A stretch of DNA of 64,000 bases, taken from Paenarthrobacter sp. PH39-S1. GTDB taxonomy: Bacteria; Actinomycetota; Actinomycetes; Actinomycetales; Micrococcaceae. Under the pieces are notes generated by a model. The model did no database searches. It was not told where the DNA came from and saw only the letters and a program-made list of their open reading frames with translations. This document shows positions 44,061 to 53,703 of the stretch, one piece after another. Numbering within the stretch: the stretch's first letter is position 1; each line of letters starts with the position of its first letter. A program made the translations under genes and the position numbers. The stretch is from positions 1-64,000 of the forward strand of contig NZ_JASISR010000006.1 of NCBI RefSeq assembly GCF_030063245.1. Reading direction: 5' to 3'.

Positions 44061-45581
44061 TCAGTCCTTCAGCAGGAGCGCCACCGCGGCTCGGGCATCC
44101 ACCACCACGGCGGCCAGACCATTCCCGGCCAGCCAGCCGCCGAGCAGCAGCAGCCCGGGTTGCCTGCGCGCAATGGCGCGGACCTCGGCCACCTCTTTGC
44201 GGTGCCCGACGGCGGCAAACGGCAATGAACCGGGCCACCGGACCACGTCCCAGTCCACCAGGACGCCGCGGCTGACCGGCTGACCCAGCAGGGTGGACGC
44301 GTCTGCGAGTGCTGCGGCGAGCAGCTCCTCATCGGTGGCGGGTTCCGTCCCGGCGCGGCTCGGCCCGGCAGGACTCGGCATCGCGGGTTCCGTCCCGGCG
44401 CGGCCGTAGGAGAGCCGGAGGACATGCCTACCGGGGCCGGCGAGATCGGCCAGCCATTGCCACTTTGCGGTGGCATGCGTCAGCGCCTTTGCCCGGATGC
44501 CAGATGTCTGCGGGGCCACCAGAATGCCAGTGCCGCGGGGTTTCGTGTCCAGCTCCGGCAAATCCAGCACCAGCGTCACCAGCCGCACATCCGGCCCGGC
44601 AGCCGGAGCGTGTTCGGCGAGTGCGGGAACGGCTGGCCCCAGCAATCGCACAGCCGCCGGTCCGTCGGTGGCCACCACCAGAACATCCGCCTGAGCGGTC
44701 CAGTCCCCGGCCGACACGGTCCACGCTCCTGCGGCAATCGATCTATTGGCCCCACCCCGCGCTTTCGTATCAGATTCCGCCGGCGCATTGCGCGAAATCG
44801 CAGTCACCGGATGACCCACATGCAGTTCCACCCCGGCCTGCCGCAAGGCCGCCGTCAGGGCGGAGACCAGCGTGAACATCCCGCCGGCAAGCCCGCCCAC
44901 CGCGGATCCAGCCTTGGCGGATGCACGCTGGGCCGACACCGCGGCGGCCAGTGAACCATGCTGCAGGATCCCCTTGCGCAGTCCAGGCGCCACCACGTCC
45001 ACGTCGATCAGTTCAGGATCCGCGGAATGCACGCCGCCCACCACCGGGGCCACAAGACGCTCCAGCACCTTCCGGCCCATCCTGGCCCGCACCAGCGCCG
45101 CGACGCTGCACTCTTCCGCCGTCGTCCCCACCGAGACGGGCAGCCGGGCATCCAGCGCTGCGCGCAGAGAACCGGCGAAACCGAGCGCCCGGCGGACTTC
45201 CGGCGCGTGCGGATCGGCAGGAATTCCCAGGACTCCGGTCCTGGGCAGCGGCAACGGGCTGTCCGGCAACTGCACCCAGGCGCCGGCGGGGTCGGGCGAG
45301 ACGATGCTGCCGCCCAATCCGAGGTCGGCCGCCAGGTCTGCGACCGCCGTCGAACGCGTGGCAAAAGACTCCGCGCCGCTGTCCAGCAGCAGGCCTGCCA
45401 CCCGGTGCGAGCCCACGCAGCCGCCGAAGGCGTGCCCGGCTTCCAGCACGGTGACCCGATGGCCGGCCGCGGCGAGGTCACGGGCCGCCACCAGTCCGGA
45501 GATTCCGCCGCCGACGACGACCGCGCGCGGCTTCGATCGTGGACGCGGCTGCGGCCGTGACTGTGGCTCCCCTGCCGACAT
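44061..45581 (-). CDS. hemY: Coproporphyrinogen III oxidase (HemY/CgoX-type flavoprotein)
   Basis: 506 residues. The FAD-binding G-G-G-I-S-G-L motif lies near residue 27, followed by V-L-E-A and F-G-G; the C-terminal L-L-L-G-G-W-L-A-G-N-G is the second FAD contact. Because hemQ and CpfC-type hemH follow, the substrate is most likely coproporphyrinogen III. An internal 45-bp in-frame duplication repeats R-A-G-T-E-P-A (44338-44404). The ATG at 45581 overlaps the hemE stop; a longer frame to 46073 was rejected as it lies within hemE. Confidence 0.92.
   Translation of the reverse strand: MSAGEPQSRPQPRPRSKPRAVVVGGGISGLVAARDLAAAGHRVTVLEAGHAFGGCVGSHRVAGLLLDSGAESFATRSTAVADLAADLGLGGSIVSPDPAGAWVQLPDSPLPLPRTGVLGIPADPHAPEVRRALGFAGSLRAALDARLPVSVGTTAEECSVAALVRARMGRKVLERLVAPVVGGVHSADPELIDVDVVAPGLRKGILQHGSLAAAVSAQRASAKAGSAVGGLAGGMFTLVSALTAALRQAGVELHVGHPVTAISRNAPAESDTKARGGANRSIAAGAWTVSAGDWTAQADVLVVATDGPAAVRLLGPAVPALAEHAPAAGPDVRLVTLVLDLPELDTKPRGTGILVAPQTSGIRAKALTHATAKWQWLADLAGPGRHVLRLSYGRAGTEPAMPSPAGPSRAGTEPATDEELLAAALADASTLLGQPVSRGVLVDWDVVRWPGSLPFAAVGHRKEVAEVRAIARRQPGLLLLGGWLAGNGLAAVVVDARAAVALLLKD
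44338..44404 (-). repeat. 22-bp direct repeat, in-frame duplication in hemY
   Basis: GCGGGTTCCGTCCCGGCGCGGC occurs perfectly at 44338-44359 and 44383-44404, 45 bp apart, repeating R-A-G-T-E-P-A in a surface-like, proline-rich loop. Confidence 0.85.
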
Positions 45582-46642
45582 CACGGCTGGATCGAGTGGA
45601 TCAGTTCCACGACCCGGGTAAGGACGGCCGGATCCGCCTCCGGTGGCACACCGTGCCCCAGGTTCAGCACGTGTCCGGGCGCGGCGGCACCGGCGGTGAT
45701 GACCTCGCGCACATGGGCTTCGAGCACCTCCCAGGGCGCGGACAGCAGAGCCGGATCGATGTTGCCCTGCAGCGGCACCTTTCCGCCCAGCCGGCGGTTG
45801 GCAACATCGAGCGGCAATCGGTAGTCCACCCCGATCACGTCCACGCCGACGTCGTGCATGGCCCCGAGCAGCTCGGATGTCCCCGTACCGAAGTGGATCA
45901 GCGGCGCCCCCAGATCGCGCACATGATCCAGTGCACGTGAGGACGCGGGGGCCACGTAGCGGGTGTAATCGGCCAGCCCCAGCGAACCTGCCCAGGAGTC
46001 GAAGAGCTGGCCGGCGCTGGCCCCGGCTTCCAGCTGGGCGCGCAGGAACATCCCGGACGCGTCTGCCGCCCACCGGGTCAGTGCCTGCCAGGCAGCCGGA
46101 TCCGCATGCATCATGGTGCGCGGGCCCAGATGATCCCGCGAGGGTTTGCCCTCCACCATGTACGCGGCCAGCGTGAACGGCGCCCCGGCAAAGCCGACCA
46201 GCGGCGTCTTCCCGAGCTGGGCCACCGTCAGCCGGACGGCCTCGCGGATCGGCTCCAGCGCTTCGTCGGTCAGCGTGGGCAGGGCGGCGACATCCGCGGC
46301 CGTGCGGATCGGCGCATCCAGCACCGGACCCACGCCCGGGACAATGTCGACGCCGACGCCGGCCAGCTTAAGCGGGATGACGATGTCGGAGAAAAAGATG
46401 CCTGCGTCCACGTCGTGCCGCCGGACCGGCTGCACGGTGATCTCCGAGGCCAGTTCAGGGTTCAGGCAGGACTCCAGCATCGCCACGCCCTTGCGCAGCG
46501 CCCGGTATTCAGGCAGTGAACGCCCGGCCTGGCGCATGAACCACACCGGCCGCCGCGACGGCTTCCCCCCGCGGTAGGCGGTAATCAGCGGCGAATCGGC
46601 GGTGCGGCCATCCATCAGCGGATGTGTCTGGCTAAGTGTCAT
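45581..46642 (-). CDS. hemE: Uroporphyrinogen decarboxylase
   Basis: 353 residues; converts uroporphyrinogen III to coproporphyrinogen III. The N-terminal signature [16 protein letters not shown] is exact, and the conserved D-I-V-I-P-L (catalytic Asp region) and G-F-A-G-A-P-F-T-L follow. It is the first gene of the minus-strand haem operon; the start at 46642 (M-T-L-S-Q-T-H) was preferred over an upstream ATG at 46774 whose extra residues are a translated GGCTCC repeat. The promoter should lie in the 312-bp gap shared with hemA. Confidence 0.95.
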   Translation of the reverse strand: MTLSQTHPLMDGRTADSPLITAYRGGKPSRRPVWFMRQAGRSLPEYRALRKGVAMLESCLNPELASEITVQPVRRHDVDAGIFFSDIVIPLKLAGVGVDIVPGVGPVLDAPIRTAADVAALPTLTDEALEPIREAVRLTVAQLGKTPLVGFAGAPFTLAAYMVEGKPSRDHLGPRTMMHADPAAWQALTRWAADASGMFLRAQLEAGASAGQLFDSWAGSLGLADYTRYVAPASSRALDHVRDLGAPLIHFGTGTSELLGAMHDVGVDVIGVDYRLPLDVANRRLGGKVPLQGNIDPALLSAPWEVLEAHVREVITAGAAAPGHVLNLGHGVPPEADPAVLTRVVELIHSIQP

Positions 46643-46740
46643 GGCTCTGATTCTGCCGAAGATCTGCCCAATTGGATAACCGCAGTGCCGCTGTGCTGGT
46701 TCCGGCTCCCATCCCAACTGCCGCCCCAGGCCCAGCCCCA

Positions 46741-46792
46741 GGCTCCGGCTCCGGCTCCGGCTCCGGGGAGGCAACGGCTCCGGGGAGGCAAC
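46741..46792. repeat. GGCTCC repeats and a 17-bp tandem repeat between hemE and hemA
   Basis: Four GGCTCC hexamers run from 46741 to 46764. The last belongs to GGCTCCGGGGAGGCAAC, which is then repeated perfectly (46759-46775, 46776-46792). This is simple-sequence expansion in the divergent promoter region; the remainder of 46643-46954 shows no gene. Confidence 0.85.
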
Positions 46793-46954
46793 GGGAGGCC
46801 GGTCATCCGGCCGCGTGGCGTCAAAACCGCGCCAGGACCGCGCGCTGGCGCCGGGCTGTATCCGTTCGAGGTAACGAAGATCACCGGTCAGAATTCAGCT
46901 ATGGCTCCCCTTGCTTGTTCTACCTGGCCAAGAAGTCGGTACTATGGAGGGGTT

Positions 46955-48370
46955 GTGGTCCTATTCTCCCTTGTTGCGTCGCACGCCGATATTGACCTCG
47001 AGACAGTTGCCCGCCTGAGCGCCGGCGCCTCCGAGGTCCCTTTGTCCGTGCTCGATAGCCACCCCCAAATCCTCGGCGCGGTGGCGCTTGCGACCTGTAA
47101 CCGGTATGAGATTTACGCCGAGACAAAGACGGACGACGACGTCGAAGCGGCACGTTCCGCGGTCATCAGCCGGATCAGCCAGACCAGCGGGCTCTCCGAA
47201 CACACCGTCTCCCGCGCCTTCGAAACGCGCAGCGGACCGGCCGTGAGCCGGCACTTGTTTGCCGTCAGCGCGGGACTGGATTCCGCCGTCGTCGGTGAAC
47301 GCGAAATTGCCGGCCAGGTCCGGCGCGCCTTGACCGGCGCCCAGCAGGATTCGACCGCCAGCCCCGCCCTGGTCCGGCTGTTCCAGTCCGCCTCCAAGGC
47401 CGCCAAAGATGTTGGCGCGCGGACCGCGCTGGGCAGCCGTGGGCTCTCCATCGTCTCGGTGGCACTGGATCTGGCTGCCGAACTCGGCGACGCACGGCCG
47501 GCCATGTCCGCCGCGCGCCTTACCGCTGATGGCGGGACCCCCGCCGCTGACGGAGGGACCCATGCCGCCGGCGACTGGGTCAGCCGGGCGGTAACCGGTG
47601 GGGACTTCTCCGGCTCACGGGCCGTCATTTTCGGCACCGGAGCCTACGCCGGCGCCACCATGGCCAGGCTCACCGAACGCGGTTGCCGGGACATCTCGGT
47701 CTTCTCCTCCTCCGGCCGGGCAGCGGCTTTCGTCGCATCGCGCGGCGGGACCGCGCTGACAGCCGAGAGTCTCCAGGGCGCCGTCGCCGCCGCGGACATC
47801 CTGATCGGCTGCAGCGGATCGGACCATCGCGTCGAGGCGGCAGAAATTGCCCGCCTGCGCCGCCGTTCGGCGCGCCCGCTGGTCATTGTTGATCTGGCGC
47901 TGACCCACGACTTCGATCCGGCCGTGGCGGAACTGGACGGCGTCGAACTGCTGACGCTCGAATCCGTCCGGCTGGCCGCACCGACGGAGCAGACGGAATC
48001 GATGGCGCACGCCAGCAGCATCGTTGCCGAGGCCGCCCGCAGCTTCGAAGATCAGCAGAGCGTCCGCTCGATGGACAGCGCCATCGTGGCACTGCGCCGA
48101 CACACCATGGGCGTGCTGGATACCGAGATCGCCCGCGTACGTGCCCAGCACGGCTGCACCGCCGCGGCGGAGGAAGTGGAATTCGCGATGCGCCGGATGG
48201 TCAAGTCGCTGCTGCATATCCCGACGGTCCGGGCCCGTGAATTGGCGGCCGCCGGCGAGCAGGACAGCTACCTGGCCGGCCTCGAGGCGCTCTTTGGCAT
48301 CACGGTGGATCAGCCGGCTGCCGTTTCTCCGCTCGAATGCCCGGTTGACCGCTCGGCCGACACGGCCTGA
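46955..48370 (+). CDS. hemA: Glutamyl-tRNA reductase
   Basis: 471 residues; the first committed step of C5 haem synthesis, reducing Glu-tRNA to glutamate-1-semialdehyde. The catalytic Cys48 lies in A-T-C-N-R-Y-E-I-Y, the NADPH domain begins near [11 protein letters not shown], and a C-terminal dimerisation helix is present. The GTG at 46955 has an ideal GGAGGGG site directly upstream. A low-complexity insert with doubled D-G-G-T sits before the NADPH domain (about 190-210). It is divergent from the hem operon, so both directions may share control. Confidence 0.93.
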   Translation: MVLFSLVASHADIDLETVARLSAGASEVPLSVLDSHPQILGAVALATCNRYEIYAETKTDDDVEAARSAVISRISQTSGLSEHTVSRAFETRSGPAVSRHLFAVSAGLDSAVVGEREIAGQVRRALTGAQQDSTASPALVRLFQSASKAAKDVGARTALGSRGLSIVSVALDLAAELGDARPAMSAARLTADGGTPAADGGTHAAGDWVSRAVTGGDFSGSRAVIFGTGAYAGATMARLTERGCRDISVFSSSGRAAAFVASRGGTALTAESLQGAVAAADILIGCSGSDHRVEAAEIARLRRRSARPLVIVDLALTHDFDPAVAELDGVELLTLESVRLAAPTEQTESMAHASSIVAEAARSFEDQQSVRSMDSAIVALRRHTMGVLDTEIARVRAQHGCTAAAEEVEFAMRRMVKSLLHIPTVRARELAAAGEQDSYLAGLEALFGITVDQPAAVSPLECPVDRSADTA

Positions 48371-48585
48371 ACGCCGTCCGGTGCCCGGCCCCGCTGTACC
48401 GGCCCACGCCTCCCCGCCGAGAACGCAGTTGCCCCGCGAAAACGCAGTTGCCCAGCATCGTTCTCGCGGTCCGGCCACAGTTACGCAGCCCAATCCGGCG
48501 CCGTTCTCATGGCCCCGGCCTCGGCCCCGCTTTCGCGGAGCGGATTGTCGCGGCTCGGCCCCGTTGTCGGGGAGCGGTGCCCCTC
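48371..48585. other. Intergenic stretch with repeated AACGCAGTTGCCC
   Basis: 215 bp between convergent hemA and the M50 peptidase gene. It contains GAGAACGCAGTTGCCC and GAAAACGCAGTTGCCC in tandem near 48420-48451 and several GC-rich partial repeats. No gene or clear terminator is seen. Confidence 0.5.
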
Positions 48586-49320
48586 TCAGCCCGCTATCAG
48601 CACTGCGGTGACCGCGGCCCACGCGCATGCCGCGATCACCGTGCCCATCAGCAGCAGCCAGACGACGGACGGAATCCCCGTCCGCCGGTACAAAAGGTAC
48701 GCGTCCGAGGAAGCCAGCCGGTTCCGCCGCGTCAGGTGCACCGCGATGACGTTAAACCAGGCCAGCACGGCTCCCAGCAGCAGCGCCGCGCCGAGCACCA
48801 GCAGCACATAGCCCTGGACACGCCCGTCCGCCAGGTACAGCAGCGCCACGGATACCGCGGCGCAGACCAGCACGGCCAGGGCGCCGAACCAGTTGCGGAC
48901 AAAGAGCAGGGCCAGCAGCACGACAACGGCGCCCGCTAGGAGTGCCGCGCTCTGCCAGCCGGTCAACGCGGCGAGCACCAGCGCTGCGCCAACCGCGGCC
49001 GGCGCGGGATAGCCCCAGAAGCCGGACCAGACCGCCGGCCACCGTCCCCGCGCGAGGGTATGCGTCGTTCCGGACTGGTCGGACCGGATCCGAATGCCGG
49101 TCAGCCGCTGCCCGGTCAGCAGCGCGGCAAAGGCGTGGCCGAGTTCGTGGACCACCGTGACATAAATGCCGAAGTGCCGCCACACAATACCGGGGACCGC
49201 CAGTACCACGGCGGCGGCCAGAATCATTATCAGCACGGGGCCGGCGGGATCCAGCGGCGCTCCTCGGGTGATCGCACCGACCAGCGTGTCCGTCCAGCCG
49301 TCCGCGGAGAGCAGCGACAC
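48586..49320 (-). CDS. M50-type membrane metalloprotease
   Basis: 244 residues. H-E-L-G-H lies in or beside the second hydrophobic segment (about residue 58), and five to six further helices follow, the plan of the M50B-like family (PF13398). The usual second metal motif (an Asp in a later helix) may be N-V-I-A-V-H or S-S-D-A-Y-L-L, which I cannot settle. Such proteins are predicted site-2-type intramembrane peptidases of unknown substrate. The GTG at 49320 directly abuts the stop of the SDR gene, so translation is probably coupled. Confidence 0.82.
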   Translation of the reverse strand: MSLLSADGWTDTLVGAITRGAPLDPAGPVLIMILAAAVVLAVPGIVWRHFGIYVTVVHELGHAFAALLTGQRLTGIRIRSDQSGTTHTLARGRWPAVWSGFWGYPAPAAVGAALVLAALTGWQSAALLAGAVVVLLALLFVRNWFGALAVLVCAAVSVALLYLADGRVQGYVLLVLGAALLLGAVLAWFNVIAVHLTRRNRLASSDAYLLYRRTGIPSVVWLLLMGTVIAACAWAAVTAVLIAG

Positions 49321-50295
49321 CTAAGCGAACACGTTAATGCCGGTGAGCTCCGCGGAAAGATCCCAGAGCCTGGCCGCGGCATCCGGGTCCACTGCGTGCG
49401 CATCGACGCCGGCCAGCGGGGACGTGGGCGAATCCGGGTCGGTCGGCTCGGCGATATCACAGTCCTCGCAGTAGACTCCACCCATCTCCGCCAGCACGGG
49501 CGCCGTGGCGGCCCAGATGGAAGTCGCGGCGCCCTGCTCCGGTGATTTAAACCGCGGATCGACTTTGCCCTGCGCATCCAACCAACCGGCGGTAATCATC
49601 TCTTCACGGGGCAAGTGGCGCTGCAGTTCGGTCATGATGCCGCCCGGATGTGCGGCGAAGGCCCGCACCCCCGCGCCGCGTCCGCGCCGGTCCAGCCAGA
49701 CGGCAAAGACACTGTCCGCCGTCTTGACCTGTCCATACGCCTGCCACTTGTCATAGCCGGTGTTGAACTGCGGATCGTCGAACCGGATACCGGAGAGCTT
49801 GTGCCCGGTGGAGGACAACGCGACGACACGCGCACCGCCGCCGGCGGTCAGGGCCGGCCACGGCAGATTGGTCAAGGTGTAATGGCCCAAAGGGTTGGTG
49901 GCGAACTGCGACTCCCAGCCCGAAACCACGCGTTTTTCCGCGCTGGCCATGATGGCCGCGCTGTTGATCAGGATGTCCAGGCTGCGCCCGGAATCCAGAA
50001 AGCGGGCGCTGAAGTCTTTTACGCTGTGCTGATCCGCCAGATCCAGGGCATCAACGGCCACTCGGTCCGGATAAAGGCCGGCGGAGCCCAGGACCTCCTG
50101 AGCATGATCCGGCCGGCGGGCCGGAACCACCACCCATGCACCCGCCGCGGCCAGCGCCTTCGTGGTTTCCAGCCCCAGTCCTGAATAACGGCCCGTCACC
50201 ATCGCGGTGGTTCCCGCCAGGTCAAGGCCTTGAAGCACCTCCTCCGCGGTGGAGCGTGCCCCGAAGCCGGAGTTGATCTTATGCTGCAATGTCAT
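49321..50295 (-). CDS. Short-chain dehydrogenase/reductase
   Basis: 324 residues. The classical SDR motifs are modified but present: T-G-R-Y-S-G-L-G (cofactor), N-S-A-A-I-M, the active-site Ser in A-L-S-S-T-G, and Y-G-Q-V-K with catalytic Tyr and Lys. It is closest in style to WW-domain oxidoreductase/retinol dehydrogenase-like bacterial proteins of about 310-330 residues. The substrate is unknown. The start at 50295 (M-T-L-Q-H-K) with GGCAAG upstream was preferred to an ATG seven codons earlier. The 50317-50478 gap holds several copies of GTCAGT but no gene. Confidence 0.88.
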   Translation of the reverse strand: MTLQHKINSGFGARSTAEEVLQGLDLAGTTAMVTGRYSGLGLETTKALAAAGAWVVVPARRPDHAQEVLGSAGLYPDRVAVDALDLADQHSVKDFSARFLDSGRSLDILINSAAIMASAEKRVVSGWESQFATNPLGHYTLTNLPWPALTAGGGARVVALSSTGHKLSGIRFDDPQFNTGYDKWQAYGQVKTADSVFAVWLDRRGRGAGVRAFAAHPGGIMTELQRHLPREEMITAGWLDAQGKVDPRFKSPEQGAATSIWAATAPVLAEMGGVYCEDCDIAEPTDPDSPTSPLAGVDAHAVDPDAAARLWDLSAELTGINVFA

Positions 50296-50478
50296 TTGTT
50301 CTTGCCGAGGTGACATGTTCTGCGGAGGTGTCCATAAGCTCTTCCTGTTCTGGGCATCGTCGAATATGGGTGCGTATTCTGGGGCAATCGGCTCTCCCTA
50401 GCTGCAAAATGAGCACCTCAGGTGGATCGGCAGCCTGGTAACGGGTCAGTCAAGAGTCAGTTAGGGGTCAGTGACCGG

Positions 50479-51702
50479 TCAGTAGACGGGTTTGTCCGGT
50501 TCCACGTCCCGCACCCAGGCGAGTATGCCGCCGTCCAAATGGACGACGTCGTCGTAACCGGCCGCCTGCAGGCTCGCCAGCGCCTGGGCCGAGCGGGCGC
50601 CGGACTTGCAGTGCAGCACCAGCGGCACGTCGCGCGCGATCCGTGGCAGCGCGCTGCCGGTCTGGATCCCGGCCAGCGGGATCAGCACGGATCCGGGGAT
50701 GCGCACGATGCCGAATTCTCCCGGCTCGCGGACATCGATGAGCTCAAAACCGTCTTCTCCGCGATCCCGGGCGGCAAGCCGTGCCGCGAGACCGCGGGCC
50801 GAAATGGTGTCCGTTGTGTCTGTCCCGGCCGCGGCCGCCGGTACACCGCAGAAGTCCGCATAGTCCACGAGGCCGGCCACGGGCACCGCGTCCGGGTCCT
50901 TGGAAATGCTGATTTCCCGCCAGCTGGAGCCCAGGGCGTCAAAAATCAAAAGGCGGCCGAGCAGGGAACGGCCTACGCCGGTGATCAGCTTCACGGCTTC
51001 GATCACCATCATGGAGCCGACGGCGGCGCAGAGCATCCCGAACACCCCGCCCTCGGCGCAGGAGGGGACGGATCCTGCGGCCGGCGGCTCCGGGTACAGG
51101 TCACGGTAGCTGGGGCCGAACTTCTCCCAAAAGACGCTGACCTGTCCATCGAAGCGCAGGATGGAGCCCCAGACATAGGGTTTGCCCTGCAGCGCAGCTG
51201 CGTCGTTAACCAGATAGCGGGTGGCGAAGTTGTCCGCGCCGTCCAGAATCAGATCGTAATCGGCAAACATTTCCAGCGCGTTGGATGAATCCAGCCGGAG
51301 CGGATGCAGCCGCACGTTCACCAGCGGATTCAACGCCGCAATGGAATCCCTGGCGGATTCGAGTTTGCTTCGGCCCACATCGGCGACCGAGTGGATCACC
51401 TGCCGCTGCAGATTGCTCAGGTCCACGTCGTCGTCGTCCACGATCCCGATGGTCCCCACGCCGGCGGCAGCCAGATACAGCAGCGCCGGCGAGCCCAGAC
51501 CGCCGGCCCCGATCACCAGAACACGGGCATTCTTCAGCCGACGCTGCCCCTCGGTGCCGATCTCGGGGATGATCAGGTGTCTCGAATACCGCTCAATTTC
51601 CGTCCGGCTCAGTTCCGGACCGGGCTCCACCAGGGCTGGGAGGGCCGGGGAATCGGAACTGCGCTGCGCGGTGCTTGCCCGCAATGTTGGTACCATAAAC
51701 AT
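50479..51702 (-). CDS. moeZ: MoeB/MoeZ adenylyltransferase-sulfurtransferase
   Basis: 407 residues. The E1-type adenylation domain (G-A-G-G-L-G, 65-70; D-D-D-D-V-D-L-S-N-L-Q-R-Q; P-S-C-A-E-G-G-V-F) is fused to a C-terminal rhodanese domain (about 305-407) with catalytic Cys365 in L-H-C-K-S-G. MoeZ proteins activate the C-terminal glycine of small sulfur carriers and load sulfur. As no separate thiF is in the window, it may serve ThiS encoded 4 kb away as well as the molybdopterin carrier (inference). It is divergent from a TetR gene, an arrangement also found in mycobacteria (moeB1 and Rv3208). Confidence 0.93.
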   Translation of the reverse strand: MFMVPTLRASTAQRSSDSPALPALVEPGPELSRTEIERYSRHLIIPEIGTEGQRRLKNARVLVIGAGGLGSPALLYLAAAGVGTIGIVDDDDVDLSNLQRQVIHSVADVGRSKLESARDSIAALNPLVNVRLHPLRLDSSNALEMFADYDLILDGADNFATRYLVNDAAALQGKPYVWGSILRFDGQVSVFWEKFGPSYRDLYPEPPAAGSVPSCAEGGVFGMLCAAVGSMMVIEAVKLITGVGRSLLGRLLIFDALGSSWREISISKDPDAVPVAGLVDYADFCGVPAAAAGTDTTDTISARGLAARLAARDRGEDGFELIDVREPGEFGIVRIPGSVLIPLAGIQTGSALPRIARDVPLVLHCKSGARSAQALASLQAAGYDDVVHLDGGILAWVRDVEPDKPVY

Positions 51703-51735
51703 TAATCTATGCCCTTGGCGTGAGCGCAGTCATAT

Positions 51736-51747
51736 TACCGGCCGGTA
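51736..51747. promoter_or_regulatory. Palindrome TACCGGCCGGTA, possible TetR operator
   Basis: A perfect 12-bp palindrome in the 95-bp gap between moeZ and the divergent TetR gene. TetR-family operators are often palindromes of this type near their own promoters. GC-rich palindromes can also occur by chance. Confidence 0.4.
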
Positions 51748-51797
51748 GAGTGGATCGATACGCTCCGGTGGGGCGCGAACCGGAAAGGCGCCACGGC

Positions 51798-52436
51798 ATG
51801 ACCCAGGATCCTCATGGCCCGCAACGGGGCGGCGGTCGCCCGCGGCTGGCCCGGCTCCCCCGCGATGAACGGCGCGCCCAGCTGTTGGCCGCCGCCCAGG
51901 AAGTCTTCGTCGCCAACGGCTACCACGGCACCGCGATGGATGAAATCGCCGACACCGCCCGCGTCAGCAAGCCGGTGCTGTACCAGCACTTTCCCAGCAA
52001 ACGTGAACTGTATCTGGCTCTGCTCGACGCCCATTTGGCCGAGCTGACGAGTCGGCTGATCGCCGCTTTGGGCTCGACGACGGACAATAAGTTCCGCGTT
52101 CAGGCGACGATGCGCGCCTACTTCGAGTTCATTGCCAAGGATGATCAGGCGTACCGGTTCGTCTTTGAATCGGATCTGGTGAACGATCCCGAGGTCGCCG
52201 CCCGGCTCGAGACCTTTAATGCCGCCTATGCCGATGCCATTGCCGGCGTCATCTCCGAGGACACCAAGCTCCCCCATATCGAGGCCACCCTGCTGGGCCG
52301 TGCCCTGGCGGGAATGGCCCAGGTCAGTGCCCGTTACTGGTTGGAAACCGACGGGCATCTGGACCTCGATGTGGCCAGTGAACTGATTTACCGTTTGGCC
52401 TGGCGCGGAATCAGCCGCTTCCCCAAAGAGCCATAG
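51798..52436 (+). CDS. TetR-family transcriptional regulator
   Basis: 212 residues. The N-terminal helix-turn-helix (about 25-75) reads F-V-A-N-G-Y-H-G-T-A-M-D-E-I-A ... V-S-K-P-V-L-Y-Q-H-F-P-S-K, exactly the TetR pattern. The C-terminal ligand domain is diverged. The ATG at 51798 follows GGAAAGG. It is followed by a DUF3107 gene in the same direction, as at Rv3208-Rv3208A in M. tuberculosis. The ligand and targets are unknown; self-control through the palindrome upstream is likely. Confidence 0.9.
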   Translation: MTQDPHGPQRGGGRPRLARLPRDERRAQLLAAAQEVFVANGYHGTAMDEIADTARVSKPVLYQHFPSKRELYLALLDAHLAELTSRLIAALGSTTDNKFRVQATMRAYFEFIAKDDQAYRFVFESDLVNDPEVAARLETFNAAYADAIAGVISEDTKLPHIEATLLGRALAGMAQVSARYWLETDGHLDLDVASELIYRLAWRGISRFPKEP

Positions 52437-52503
52437 ACTAAACTCAGGGACGGGCCGTGGGCCCGGATCCGCAATATGCCCGGAAATAAAAGGAGACACC
52501 ACG

Positions 52504-52728
52504 GTGGAAATCAAGATCGGTATTCAGAACGTCGGACGCGAAATTGTGCTGGAGTCCGCCCAGAATGCGGATGAGGTCGCCACCCTCGTGTCCGAGGCCA
52601 TCTCGAAGGGCTCCGAGCTTCGCCTGACCGATGATAAGGGCCGGGTCGTCATTGTCCCCGCCAACGTTTTGGGCTACGTCGAGGTCGGTGCCGAAGAATC
52701 GCGCCGGGTCGGCTTCGGCGCTCTCTAA
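52504..52728 (+). CDS. DUF3107 small protein
   Basis: 74 residues from a GTG behind AAAGGAGAC. The sequence has the family features I-K-I-G-I-Q-N-V-G-R-E near the start and a conserved end G-F-G-A-L. The protein is small, acidic and soluble, and restricted to Actinobacteria as far as I know. The function is unknown. Constant linkage with the upstream TetR gene suggests co-regulation. Standard length, no oddities. Confidence 0.88.
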   Translation: MEIKIGIQNVGREIVLESAQNADEVATLVSEAISKGSELRLTDDKGRVVIVPANVLGYVEVGAEESRRVGFGAL

Positions 52729-52759
52729 ACCAGACTGCCAGGAACAGGGAGGTACCGCC

Positions 52760-53068
52760 ATGGTTGATCTTGTGGTCATCGCCCTGCTGTCCGCGGCCGC
52801 CGGCGCCATCGTGTGGGGAACGGACCGAATACATCGCCACACGTATGGTGAACTGCTCCCCGCGGGCATTGCTGTGGCCGCTGCCCTGCTGACCTGGATC
52901 ATCACAGTAGCAGCCGGACTCGGCTATCAGCCGGGACTGACCTGGATCCCGTGGATTGCCTCGCTGCTGGTCGGCGTCTTTCTTTCCACCACGGCAACGC
53001 AACTGCTGGGACGCCGTCGGACGGCGTTCGAGAGGGCCCATATGACCGTCATCCTGCGCCAATACTGA
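52760..53068 (+). CDS. Small three-helix membrane protein
   Basis: 102 residues from ATG at 52760 with GGGAGGT nine bases upstream. Three hydrophobic helices (about 3-18, 33-53, 62-82) and a basic C-terminus (R-R-R-T-A-F-E-R-A-H) are visible. It begins 31 bp after the DUF3107 stop and is probably in the same operon. I do not recognise a named family; the topology suggests a membrane scaffold or stress-type protein, without further support. Confidence 0.75.
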   Translation: MVDLVVIALLSAAAGAIVWGTDRIHRHTYGELLPAGIAVAAALLTWIITVAAGLGYQPGLTWIPWIASLLVGVFLSTTATQLLGRRRTAFERAHMTVILRQY

Positions 53069-53703
53069 ACTAGCGTCGCTGCTGTTCTGGCACTGAACCC
53101 GGCCATTTGTACCGGACCGGCTGGACCGTCGGGGTGGGTCCAGCCTCAGGGCTCCGTGCAGAGCCTGGACGGAGCGAACCACGTGGGCGTCCCTGGCCCT
53201 TCTCTGCGGACAGGAGGCCCCATGGATCAACGGCGAAGCAGAGGAATCTGCACGCCCAGCTGAGCGCACAGCAGACTTCTCCGACGGCGACCGCCCCGGA
53301 CGGGATCTGCTCACGCCACCGGGCGGCTGGGGCACCCTATGACCGCAGTGCCTGCAGCGCACCGAATACTGCCGTGCTATCCGTTGCTCTCACTGATGCT
53401 CTGGCCGTGATTGGGGCCATGAAGGGCAGCGACCGGTCACGGATTATTACCCTTGCAGGCGAGCTAAAAGACCCCCCAGCACCGATCCTGGCTCATTCTC
53501 GACGAGGGCGAAAGGTCAGTCGGGCAGGATGCTCTGCGCATCCTCTCGACCAACCCTCAGGAGTTCACACGCAAACCCAGCCGGCTGCGGTCCCCGGACA
53601 AGCTCCAGCACCTGGCTTCTCCGCCGACCTGCGTCGTTCTTCCATACGAGCCGTTTGTTCCTTACCCTGCGACGAGGGCCACATGCCGGGCGCAAATCCG
53701 TCC
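53069..53703. other. Gene-poor stretch, possible gene debris
   Basis: 635 bp between the small membrane protein and the pterin dehydratase fusion. One plus-strand frame around 53488-53700 reads W-L-I-L-D-E-G-E-R-S-V-G-Q-D-A-L-R-I-L, which looks protein-like, but it has no start, no family I can name and no ribosome site. Other frames are low-complexity shadows. Best described as eroded sequence. Confidence 0.45.

Noticed and set aside
45582-46073. N-terminal extension of hemY into hemE
   Set aside because: Antiframe of hemE; the FAD motif lies just after the ATG at 45581.
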